The notes under the pieces: model-generated
Told to the model about the DNA's origin: nothing
What the model saw: only the letters and a program-made list of their open reading frames with translations
The model's database searches: none
Made by a program: the position numbers and the translations under genes
Shown: piece by piece, positions 46,691 to 54,028 of the stretch
Layout: every line of letters starts with the position of its first letter
Numbering within the stretch: the first letter of the stretch is position 1
Source of the DNA: an uncultured Colwellia sp.
GTDB taxonomy: Bacteria > Pseudomonadota > Gammaproteobacteria > Enterobacterales > Alteromonadaceae
Assembly (NCBI GenBank): GCA_913058395.1
Contig: CAJXQI010000026.1
Location: 1-54,053 of the forward strand
Direction of reading: 5' to 3'
Length of the DNA: 54,053 nucleotides

Positions 46691-48780
46691 TAGTGAATGA
46701 CCTCTTCTGCGACGATATTATTCTGCTGCTGTTTTTTAGCTAATTTCAACGCCATATTTATCATGCTAGGAACGTCTAATATCATCGCCACAGAGCCATC
46801 ACCTAGAATTGTCGCACCAGAAACACCTTCAACTTGCTGGTAGTTTTCATTTAAACTTTTCACAACAACTTGTTGCTGGGCTAATAAGTCGTCCACCATT
46901 AAGCCCACTTTTTGTCCATCGGCTTCAACGACAACAAGTAAGGAGTTTTTAATTGCTTTATTTTGTGCGGGGATATTAAACAATTTGTAGATCGGAATAA
47001 CAGGTACATTGTCTTCTCGCAGCCGATATAACACCATGTCACCAGACGTACGATTAATCAGTGCTTCCTGAGTTTGCAATGATTCAACAATGGTAATTAG
47101 CGGTATGATATAAACTTCTCTGCCTACTTTAACTAATTGACCATCAAGAATTGCTAAGGTGAGCGGTAAAAACACTTTAAATGTACTGCCTACGCCTAAC
47201 GTTGACTCTATTTGTATTCGACCACCTAATGACTGAATGTTACGTTTAACAACATCCATACCGACACCACGACCTGAGATATCACTGAGTGTTTTAGCGG
47301 TAGAAAACCCTGGTTCAAAAAGGAGATCATATACCTGACTCTCAGACAATGAAGTTGATTCATCAACCAAGCCATTCTCTATTGCTTTAGCTAAAATAAC
47401 ATTACTATCAATACCGCCACCATCATCCTTAATTTCGATGACGATACTGCCCCCTTGATGGTAGGCATCTAAGGAAACAGTCCCTTTTTCAGGCTTGCCA
47501 TTAGTAATTCTTACATCAGTTGCTTCAATGCCATGATCAACAGCATTGCGCACTAAATGCACTAGCGGATCACTAATTTGCTCCATTACCGATTTATCAA
47601 GCTCTGTTTGCTCACCACTGATCAATAACTCAATTTCTTTGCCCATTTTCTTTGATAAATCGTGTATCAAGCGCGGAAAACGATTAAAAGCAAAACTAAT
47701 AGGTAACATGCGAATGCGCATTACACTTTCTTGAAGTTCTTTGGTGTTTTGTAAAAGCTGCTCTAAACCTGAATTTAACCTTGCCACTTTAGACAATTCA
47801 AAATCGTTGCCCAATTCAGACAGCATAGACTGAGTGATGACTAGCTCTCCAACTAAGTTAATCAAACTGTCTACTTTATCAACACCAACACGAATAGAGC
47901 CAGATTCAGCCTTAGGCTTTTGCAAACTACTGTCATTAGTAACATTTGGTTTTACTTTAGTTTTAGCTTCTATAGTTGGTTTTTCTGTTATTAATTCATC
48001 TGCTTCATTTGCTATATCAAGATTAATTTCTGCTGGTTTTTTATCGATTGACTCTTCATTACTAATAACCAACTGGCAATCATCTTCAACCCACTCAAAT
48101 ATTTCAGCTATATCTTCTTTTTTCGCTGCCGTAATAAGAGTGATCTGCCATGAAATATAAAGTTCAGTTGCATCCAAATCGACTAGGCTAGGTATCGAAT
48201 TGCAGTTAGCGGTCACGGAAACCTTACCAAGCTCAGCTAAAGCATTTAAGAGTAGAAGTGGATCATTACCTGTTTGTACTAAATGATGCTCAGGAATAAA
48301 GCTGATAGACCAATGCGTTAAGTTATCGTCTGCGATTGCATTCGAGGTGTTTTCATTGTCTTTAGTCGTATCTTCAACAATATTTTCATCTATTGAATTA
48401 TTATTTAGCGTTGCTGTTAGTAATTGTGATGTCACGATAACTTTACTGTCGTCATAACTACAATCATCTCTTATCGCTTCAATAAGTAGTCGCATACAAT
48501 CAACAGAATCAAGCAGTATTTCGATATCTTTATGGGCAATATTTCTTCGGCCGTCGCGCATTTCATCGAGTAAAGTTTCAACTAAATGCGTAAATTCAGT
48601 AACATGATTAAAACCAAAAGTACCGGCGCCGCCTTTTATTGAATGGGCAGCACGAAAAATACTATTAATGGTTTCCTCATCTCCTTGCTCCAAATTTAGT
48701 AAACTCGCTTCCATGAGTTCAATGCCCTCAAAGCACTCCTCTAAAAATGTTGGGATGAACTGCGATAGGTCAATGCTCAT
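46690..48780 (-). CDS. cheA: chemotaxis histidine kinase CheA
   Basis: This 696-residue kinase has the P1 Hpt domain with phospho-His46 in IFRAAHSIKGGAGTFG, a long, low-complexity linker with acidic segments (P2 region, about 135-280), P3 dimerisation (SIRVGVDKVDSLINLVGELV is the start, about 295), the P4 ATPase with N box LVRNAVDHG, G1 KDDGGGID and G2 GRGVGMDVV, and a P5 CheW-like domain to the end. It phosphorylates CheY, CheB and perhaps the linked REC-GGDEF protein. It follows cheY by 5 bases. The length is normal. Confidence 0.95.
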   Translation of the reverse strand: MSIDLSQFIPTFLEECFEGIELMEASLLNLEQGDEETINSIFRAAHSIKGGAGTFGFNHVTEFTHLVETLLDEMRDGRRNIAHKDIEILLDSVDCMRLLIEAIRDDCSYDDSKVIVTSQLLTATLNNNSIDENIVEDTTKDNENTSNAIADDNLTHWSISFIPEHHLVQTGNDPLLLLNALAELGKVSVTANCNSIPSLVDLDATELYISWQITLITAAKKEDIAEIFEWVEDDCQLVISNEESIDKKPAEINLDIANEADELITEKPTIEAKTKVKPNVTNDSSLQKPKAESGSIRVGVDKVDSLINLVGELVITQSMLSELGNDFELSKVARLNSGLEQLLQNTKELQESVMRIRMLPISFAFNRFPRLIHDLSKKMGKEIELLISGEQTELDKSVMEQISDPLVHLVRNAVDHGIEATDVRITNGKPEKGTVSLDAYHQGGSIVIEIKDDGGGIDSNVILAKAIENGLVDESTSLSESQVYDLLFEPGFSTAKTLSDISGRGVGMDVVKRNIQSLGGRIQIESTLGVGSTFKVFLPLTLAILDGQLVKVGREVYIIPLITIVESLQTQEALINRTSGDMVLYRLREDNVPVIPIYKLFNIPAQNKAIKNSLLVVVEADGQKVGLMVDDLLAQQQVVVKSLNENYQQVEGVSGATILGDGSVAMILDVPSMINMALKLAKKQQQNNIVAEEVIH

Positions 48781-48785
48781 TTTAG

Positions 48786-49148
48786 TTACCTCACAACACG
48801 TTTAATTGTTGCTAGTAATTTATCTGGATTAAAAGGCTTCACTAGCCATCCAGTTGCTCCTGCAGCTTTTCCTCGTTGCTTCATATCCGTGGAACTTTCA
48901 GTAGTAAGCATTAGAATAGGTGTATATTGAAAGCTAGCCAGCTTTCGCAGCTCTTGACATAAAGTTATACCGTCCATATTGGGCATATTAACGTCAGTAA
49001 TAACTAAGTCGAATGTACCTGTTTGAGCTTTTGATAATCCGTCTTGGCCATCTTGTGCCTCGACCGTTTGATAGCCTGAGCTTTTTAACGTGAAACTAAC
49101 CATATCGCGAATGGAGTTAGAGTCATCTACAACTAAAATTTTCGACAT
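48786..49148 (-). CDS. cheY: chemotaxis response regulator CheY
   Basis: This 120-residue stand-alone receiver has the acidic pair in VVDDSNS, phospho-Asp52 in LVITDVNMPNMDG, Thr in MLTTES and Lys in WLVKPFNPDKL. It is phosphorylated by CheA and may act on the flagellar motor or other output. It lies between the STAS gene (35 bases) and cheA (5 bases). No cheZ is present in this locus. Confidence 0.93.
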   Translation of the reverse strand: MSKILVVDDSNSIRDMVSFTLKSSGYQTVEAQDGQDGLSKAQTGTFDLVITDVNMPNMDGITLCQELRKLASFQYTPILMLTTESSTDMKQRGKAAGATGWLVKPFNPDKLLATIKRVVR

Positions 49149-49183
49149 TTCAATTCCTTTACAAATGCTAAAAACTACAAAAC

Positions 49184-49459
49184 CTAAACAGTCATATATT
49201 GCTGTAAAATTAATTCTTCAAAACCTAATTGCTCAAAACTGTGTTTGATAACTTTCGATGTTGATTGCCAAATAAGTTGCTTATTTTGTGCTGCAATATA
49301 AGTAACAACAGCAAGTATCAGCTGTAAACCAAGGGTATCAATACGCTCAACAGCGCTGTCGTCAAACTCGACCACATCGCTATTATTTATTTCATCTAGA
49401 AGAGCCACTCGACAAGCTTCGACTTGTACTATGGTTAACTGGGCAGGAAACTGAAACAT
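49184..49459 (-). CDS. STAS-domain protein at the head of the chemosensory operon
   Basis: This 91-residue protein is a single STAS domain of the MlaB/anti-anti-sigma-like type (FPAQLTIVQVEACRVALLDE; VEFDDSAVERIDTLGLQLIL). The residue where SpoIIAA-type proteins carry a phosphorylatable Ser is Thr in IDTLGLQL. It is the first gene of the minus-strand chemosensory operon, with a candidate promoter upstream. Its role is not known; similar small STAS genes precede cheY-cheA in Shewanella-type clusters. Confidence 0.85.
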   Translation of the reverse strand: MFQFPAQLTIVQVEACRVALLDEINNSDVVEFDDSAVERIDTLGLQLILAVVTYIAAQNKQLIWQSTSKVIKHSFEQLGFEELILQQYMTV

Positions 49460-49509
49460 TAATATCCTTATCTAATAAATTGTTCTTCACTGAACGTCTG
49501 TACTATTTA

Positions 49510-49537
49510 AAGATATGACAGGAATTATTTTTTGCAA
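49510..49537 (-). promoter_or_regulatory. candidate promoter of the chemosensory operon
   Basis: On the minus strand TTGCAA (49532-49537) and TATCTT (49510-49515) are spaced by 16 bases, about 50 bases upstream of the STAS gene. It looks like a sigma70-type promoter, not a sigma28 site. The remainder of the 266-base divergent gap shows only A/T-rich sequence. Confidence 0.4.
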
Positions 49538-49725
49538 GTATTTAATAAAATTAATATTATTTTTTTTACTACTCATAAATTATTATCATTTAAATTGCCA
49601 ACCCCATTGAGGTTTTAATATTGCTTTGTAAAATTACTTGAGCTGATATATGCTAAAACCGATAAAATAGTTAGGTACTATACGATTTAAAGATTTTTGT
49701 TGTACTCATAAACAAGGAGTGTTTT

Positions 49726-50565
49726 ATGTCGGGTGATAACGTAAAGGCGCCGAGCCAAGTATTTAAATGGTTCGAAAAGATGAAAGAAAATTATGATAAA
49801 AATATCTTAATTATTCTGCAGCGACTCGAAAAAAACAATAATCAACAGCAAAATCGAATCGATAATACTCATCGTAGCCATATCAATACAATGCGTGAAA
49901 GCTACCTAAGCCAAACCTCTCTACTTACTAGTCAAATTGAACAACAACGTCAAGAAATCAGCTACTTCAAACAGCAAATCGAACAACAACAGCATACTAT
50001 TTCACAACTAAATAATCGCTATGATGCGGTTATGATTGAATTGATTAGCAATAAAGAACCAGCAGCTCCATTTAAAGACATATTTAATGATAAAGATTTT
50101 ATTGACGCTGATAACAGCGCTATCGACTCCCCTTCTATTAACAACTCTGCGATAAAACAAAATACTGTCAGTTCACCAGTAAGTAATATCTATTCTCAAA
50201 GCAAATATGACGATTTAGTACTTGATAATGAGCAAGAAGCAGAAAGAATGTACTTATTGGCTTTAGAAATGCGAGACAAAAATAATACTAAGAACGCCTT
50301 TTCTAACTTTATGAATGCAGCAAACTTAGGGCACGTGCTGGCAATGGGTGCTGTCGGGCGAGCTTATTTTTTAGCTGAAGGAGTGAAGGAGAACCATTCT
50401 ATTGGATTATCATGGTTGATAAATGCTGCAGAGTTGGCTTTGCCGCAAGCGATTAAACGTGTTGAATACTTTAGAATTAATGAACCCTTACTTTATCAAG
50501 AAGCATTAGCGCTTTCCAAAGAAGTAACCAATGAAGTTTTAACGGCCAGTGGCGCAATTATTTAG
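49726..50565 (+). CDS. coiled-coil protein with C-terminal SEL1-like repeats, divergent from che operon
   Basis: This 279-residue soluble protein has a glutamine-rich coiled coil (about 30-110, many QQ and EQQ heptads), a low-complexity linker rich in Asp, Ser and Asn (about 115-165), and a C-terminal region resembling one to two SEL1/TPR-like helical repeats (AERMYLLALEMRD, AFSNFMNAANLGHVLAMGAV, GLSWLINAAELALPQAIKRV). No enzymatic motif is seen. It has an AAGGAG ribosome site. Its position, divergent from the chemosensory operon, suggests a scaffold or partner of that system, but this is inference only. Confidence 0.75.
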   Translation: MSGDNVKAPSQVFKWFEKMKENYDKNILIILQRLEKNNNQQQNRIDNTHRSHINTMRESYLSQTSLLTSQIEQQRQEISYFKQQIEQQQHTISQLNNRYDAVMIELISNKEPAAPFKDIFNDKDFIDADNSAIDSPSINNSAIKQNTVSSPVSNIYSQSKYDDLVLDNEQEAERMYLLALEMRDKNNTKNAFSNFMNAANLGHVLAMGAVGRAYFLAEGVKENHSIGLSWLINAAELALPQAIKRVEYFRINEPLLYQEALALSKEVTNEVLTASGAII

Positions 50566-50744
50566 TACTTGGTTAATAGAAAATACCTAAAATGAAAACA
50601 TTTAGTAATGAACATGAAGAGTGTGAAATCACCGTTTAAAGTTATCGCGTGTTTGAAACTACGTGAAATAACAATTGGATGATTTCAATCCATATGCCTA
50701 CACTCTTGCTATATATGGATATTAATTATGATTAAAGGCGTGAG

Positions 50745-51872
50745 ATGGTAACTTTTCGGAGACTGACATTACTCATTCTTTTTTCACTTCATAGCGTTAG
50801 CGTATTTGCAAAAACAACAACGCTAACCATTTGTGAATGGGAAGGCTATATAATGCCTTGGAAAAATGAATTTCAGGCATATGCGAAAGAAAGAGGCATA
50901 AATGTTGATTTACAGCTGCACCCTGAATACTTATCCTCTCCTGAACAAGTTTTTAACTTAGTCAGAGGAAAATTTTGCGACGTAATAACGCCAACTCATA
51001 ATTATTTTGCCCAACGAAACAATCAATTATTTCGCTCATTGTTACCAATTGATTACACCAAAATCCCTAATTACGTCAACGTATCTCCTGCATTAAAAAA
51101 ATTAAATTATAAAAAATATAAAGGAAACAACTATGCGATTCCTTTGCTAGCTGGCTCAAACGGCTTAGCTTACAATGCTGACAAGGTTCAACAACCCACA
51201 TCATTCGATGTATTATTCGATCCCGTCAATAAATGCAAAATAACCATAACGAAAGAACAAATAGCTGCAAACCTTTATCTCGCATTATTAAAGTCAGGAT
51301 ATGACAAAGAAAATATCTATGATATGGACAAGAGAATTAAATCCAGAGGTCTTAATGATCCAGAAATACAAAGTAATCTTGAATTATTATACCGTAATGT
51401 CTGCACTCAAGATCGCTTTTGGAGTGGCGAGGCTGATTTTAGTAAACCTGAATTGCTTTACGGAACAACTTATTGGTTCGGTGTCGCAACAGCAAAAAGG
51501 AATGGTATAAACTGGAAAATAGCGCACAATGTTAGATCAACCGTTTGGTTAGACACCATTTCATTTGTATCAACGTTAAAGCACTCACCAGACAAATTAA
51601 AAGCTGCGTATATACTGGCTGATTTCATGCTTAGTACGCCTATCCAAGAAAAAATCCATAAAGCATATGGCGTGGTCGTTGTAAATCAAAAAGTACAGCA
51701 AGAATTGACCGATTTATCCTTATTTTTCAAAGATACATGGCTATGGAAGCCTTTAACGACAAGAACACAAGGGATTTACCATATAATGCATAATAAAGCG
51801 TTAAATAGTTTAGAAACAGTACCGCATAAAGATAGATTGTCACCAAAGGAGCTTATTAGTAGCTTGCCATAA
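50745..51872 (+). CDS. orphan periplasmic solute-binding protein, polyamine-binding (PotD-like) type
   Basis: This 375-residue protein begins with a signal peptide ending at SVFAK, then TTLTICEWEGYIMPWKNEF, a start resembling the spermidine/putrescine-binding family. Further family-like segments are YAIPLLAGSNGLAYNADKV and an ordered two-lobe layout. No ABC permease or ATPase gene is adjacent, so it is either a component of a transporter elsewhere or a ligand sensor. No lipobox is seen. It is the last plus-strand gene before the integron cassettes. Confidence 0.75.
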   Translation: MVTFRRLTLLILFSLHSVSVFAKTTTLTICEWEGYIMPWKNEFQAYAKERGINVDLQLHPEYLSSPEQVFNLVRGKFCDVITPTHNYFAQRNNQLFRSLLPIDYTKIPNYVNVSPALKKLNYKKYKGNNYAIPLLAGSNGLAYNADKVQQPTSFDVLFDPVNKCKITITKEQIAANLYLALLKSGYDKENIYDMDKRIKSRGLNDPEIQSNLELLYRNVCTQDRFWSGEADFSKPELLYGTTYWFGVATAKRNGINWKIAHNVRSTVWLDTISFVSTLKHSPDKLKAAYILADFMLSTPIQEKIHKAYGVVVVNQKVQQELTDLSLFFKDTWLWKPLTTRTQGIYHIMHNKALNSLETVPHKDRLSPKELISSLP

Positions 51873-51911
51873 AGTGCATTAGCTCAGACCTGATCTGACA
51901 GTTACCATTTT

Positions 51912-51980
51912 TTAACGGTGTTTTGCCAGCTTAGGTTTGAGCTGCTACAAATAAGGCTTAACGCCATAGTCACTTGTTAT
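51912..51980 (-). repeat. degenerate attC-like site after the last cassette gene
   Basis: Read on the minus strand, ATAACAAGTG opens the site and CACCGTTAA closes it, with an internal imperfect stem (CAGCT...AGCTG). The ends match the R'' and R' core pattern of the intact attC at 52435, but the stem is shorter and has an unpaired segment. It starts 4 bases after the cassette stop codon. It is probably the decayed attC at the end of the array. Confidence 0.5.
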
Positions 51981-51984
51981 GTAC

Positions 51985-52419
51985 CTATTTACTCATGAAT
52001 TTATAGGCTATTGGATATTCTTCTTTAAACAAATCAGAATCCAACTTATTTGCAAGCACCAAGCACAACTTTTCTTTTTCAGACTGACTCTGTTTGTTAA
52101 ACAAAATGATTGTGTTATGTGATACTCTCTTTGCAAGCTCAAATAATTGCTCTCGTTCTTTTGTTGGAATTCTATCCAAGCCACTCATTAGGTTTGTGAC
52201 TACTACGCTATTTCTAGCCATCCACGAGTCAACAGCGTCGGAAACTATAATTTCTGTTTCAGGCACTTTCCCTTGACACATGAACTTTAAAACATCTATT
52301 TCTTTAATGTGCCGATAAACAATTCCGATTGCTTCACCTTCATTTTCCGCATCAAATACTGTGTTTGAATAAGCATAACTTGAAAGAAACAATCCAAATA
52401 ATGTTAAAAATATTCTCAT
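51985..52419 (-). CDS. integron cassette gene: small exported protein of unknown function
   Basis: This 144-residue protein has a signal peptide ending at SYAYS. The mature protein has two cysteines (CQGKVPE and KEKLCLVL) that could form a disulphide bond. Most of it is predicted helical and charged, ending EEYPIAYKFMSK. I do not recognise a family. The ATG at 52419 starts 15 bases after the upstream attC and the gene fills almost the whole cassette, as typical. An AGGTAGAG stretch just upstream serves as ribosome site. No promoter is seen. Confidence 0.75.
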   Translation of the reverse strand: MRIFLTLFGLFLSSYAYSNTVFDAENEGEAIGIVYRHIKEIDVLKFMCQGKVPETEIIVSDAVDSWMARNSVVVTNLMSGLDRIPTKEREQLFELAKRVSHNTIILFNKQSQSEKEKLCLVLANKLDSDLFKEEYPIAYKFMSK

Positions 52420-52434
52420 ACTCTACCTAGGTAC

Positions 52435-52522
52435 ATAACGCCTCGTTAAGCGGAAAATAATGGTTAGCTATAATCGCGAAGCGATGGCCAACTGTTATTT
52501 TTCCGTTTAAACGACTTGTTAT
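52435..52522 (-). repeat. intact attC recombination site of an integron cassette
   Basis: On the minus strand the site begins ATAACAAGTCG and ends CGAGGCGTTAT. The two halves are complementary along about 40 bases with a TTCG apical loop and scattered mismatches, giving the single-stranded folded attC structure. The outer TAACAA and GGCGTTA boxes match the R'' and R' core sites. The stop codon of the upstream cassette gene (52519) lies inside the R'' box, and the next gene begins 15 bases after R'. All are hallmarks of gene cassettes. Confidence 0.85.
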
Positions 52523-53013
52523 ATTTTAAATTGTTGATAAAAGAAAATTCCAATAACTAAAAACCATAAGACTGCATAGGTATTTGGTAGGTACTTATCC
52601 ATCTTTACGCGTGTTTTAGATAATTGCATATCTTTAAATGTATCATCATCATTGAGTTTCCAATCACCTAGAATGTAACCTTTAGGTGAATTAAAATCTT
52701 TTTGGTAACGCTTAAATTCAGTTAAAACGCTTATATCTTGAACCTCGCCAGATTCCACTTTTTCTATTAGACGCTGAGAAAATGAAACATCACGACCCCG
52801 AGATGTACATATAGCCCGCCATAAAGAGTGAAGAAATAAACCTGGAATAGCTAACATTATGGCAAATATCGGATTTCCCAAAGATAAAACAGTTACAGAC
52901 AAAGAAAGTAAAATTGACTCTGATGAAATGAAAATCGAACGGTAGTTTTGGAGTAAGGACTCTTGAGTATCCCATAAAGCCCAAACTGCACTCATCAATG
53001 TATCACCTTTCAT
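52519..53013 (-). CDS. integron cassette gene: small membrane protein of unknown function
   Basis: This 164-residue protein has an N-terminal amphipathic region (SAVWALWDTQESLLQNYRSI), two adjacent hydrophobic helices (about 28-70: SILLSLSVTVLSLGNPIFAI, then MLAIPGLFLHSLW), a charged cytoplasmic stretch (about 75-140) and a C-terminal helix (TYAVLWFLVIGIFFYQQF). No family is recognised. AAGGAG lies nine bases before its ATG. The stop codon lies inside the attC at 52435-52522. The preceding attC is only 20 bases upstream of the start. Confidence 0.78.
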   Translation of the reverse strand: MKGDTLMSAVWALWDTQESLLQNYRSIFISSESILLSLSVTVLSLGNPIFAIMLAIPGLFLHSLWRAICTSRGRDVSFSQRLIEKVESGEVQDISVLTEFKRYQKDFNSPKGYILGDWKLNDDDTFKDMQLSKTRVKMDKYLPNTYAVLWFLVIGIFFYQQFKI

Positions 53014-53032
53014 AATTCAAACTCCTTAAAAT

Positions 53033-53106
53033 ATAACGCCCTGTTAAGGGGCAAATGATGGTTGGCTAAAATGTGAAGCGAAGCGGAACCAGCCAACTGT
53101 TATTTG
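53033..53106 (-). repeat. attC site truncated by an insertion sequence
   Basis: Read on the minus strand the 3' part reads CAAATAACAGTTGGC, a loop with TTCGCTTC, GCCAACCATCATTTG and ends CCTTAACAGGGCGTTAT. It matches the intact attC in arrangement: stem arms AGTTGGCTGG/TAGCCAACCAT and the GGCGTTAT box. The 5' outer arm, expected to read about TAACA...GTTAAGGGG, is missing and IS sequence begins at 53107 instead. Confidence 0.8.
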
Positions 53107-53140
53107 TGATCTTCCCCCGATAAAACGAACACATTTTATT

Positions 53141-54028
53141 TTACGCAGCCAGGGCTTCATATTCTATTGGTGAACAATAGTTTATCCCTGAATGCATCCG
53201 CGAAACATTGTAGTATTTGTTAATGTAACTTCCAAGTGTTCCGCGTAGCTCTTTGTCACTTTTAAATACATTACCGCGAATAACCTCTGTCTTCATTGAA
53301 TGGAAAAATGACTCCATATGCGCATTATCAGTACATTTCCCGGCTCGGCTCAAGCTATGAATGATCCCATGTCGTTTCAATGCTTTCTGGTAAATGTGCC
53401 CACGATATTCTACGCCTCTATCAGTGTGGAGCATTAAGTCACCGGATGGTTTACGTTTCTTAACTGCATTTTGCAATGTACGCTTGGTCACTTCCATCGT
53501 CCTACTTTTATCCAAACTCCAGCTAATAATGCGCCGTGAATATAAATCCATGATGACCGACAAATAACGCCATACGCCTTTAACTTTCAAGTACGTGACA
53601 TCAGCTACCCAGACCTTATCTTTAGCCAATGGGACTTCGCCATTAGGTCGTAAGTTTTTACCTGTTGTTAGGAAGCGTTTATAAAAGGCTGAACGTGTCG
53701 TCACGCGCATCACTCTGGCAACCAAACCAAGCGTTCTATACAGCCGCTCTACACGCTTTTTACCGATGTTATATCCTTGTTTTTGTAAGGACTTAAATAT
53801 ACGAGGGCTACCATAGCGACCTTTATTCTCTGTGAATATTCGCTGGATTTTTTGTTTAAGTTCAACATCCTCTATCGTACGAGCACTAGGTTGACGCTCA
53901 CGCCAATCGTAATAGCCACTTTTAGAAACATCAAAGAACTTCAGTAATCTTGTGACTTTGATGTCGGCTCTGAGTGTTTCGATGAATCGATATCTGCCTG
54001 ATGTTCCTCGGCAAGAAACCGTTGCCAC
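53141..54028 (-). CDS. IS3-family transposase OrfB (DDE domain)
   Basis: This 295-residue transposase part has an N-terminal HTH_21-like segment (FFDVSKSGYYDWRER; RYGSPRIFKSLQKQGY) and the rve integrase core. The DDE residues are in VWVADVTYLKVKG (first Asp), MLHTDRGVEYRG (second Asp) and NAHMESFFHSMKTEV (Glu). The frame opens with GTG at 54028, which is part of the slippery tract, so the protein is produced as an OrfAB fusion by -1 frameshifting. The frame is intact, so the element may be active. Confidence 0.92.
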   Translation of the reverse strand: MATVSCRGTSGRYRFIETLRADIKVTRLLKFFDVSKSGYYDWRERQPSARTIEDVELKQKIQRIFTENKGRYGSPRIFKSLQKQGYNIGKKRVERLYRTLGLVARVMRVTTRSAFYKRFLTTGKNLRPNGEVPLAKDKVWVADVTYLKVKGVWRYLSVIMDLYSRRIISWSLDKSRTMEVTKRTLQNAVKKRKPSGDLMLHTDRGVEYRGHIYQKALKRHGIIHSLSRAGKCTDNAHMESFFHSMKTEVIRGNVFKSDKELRGTLGSYINKYYNVSRMHSGINYCSPIEYEALAA

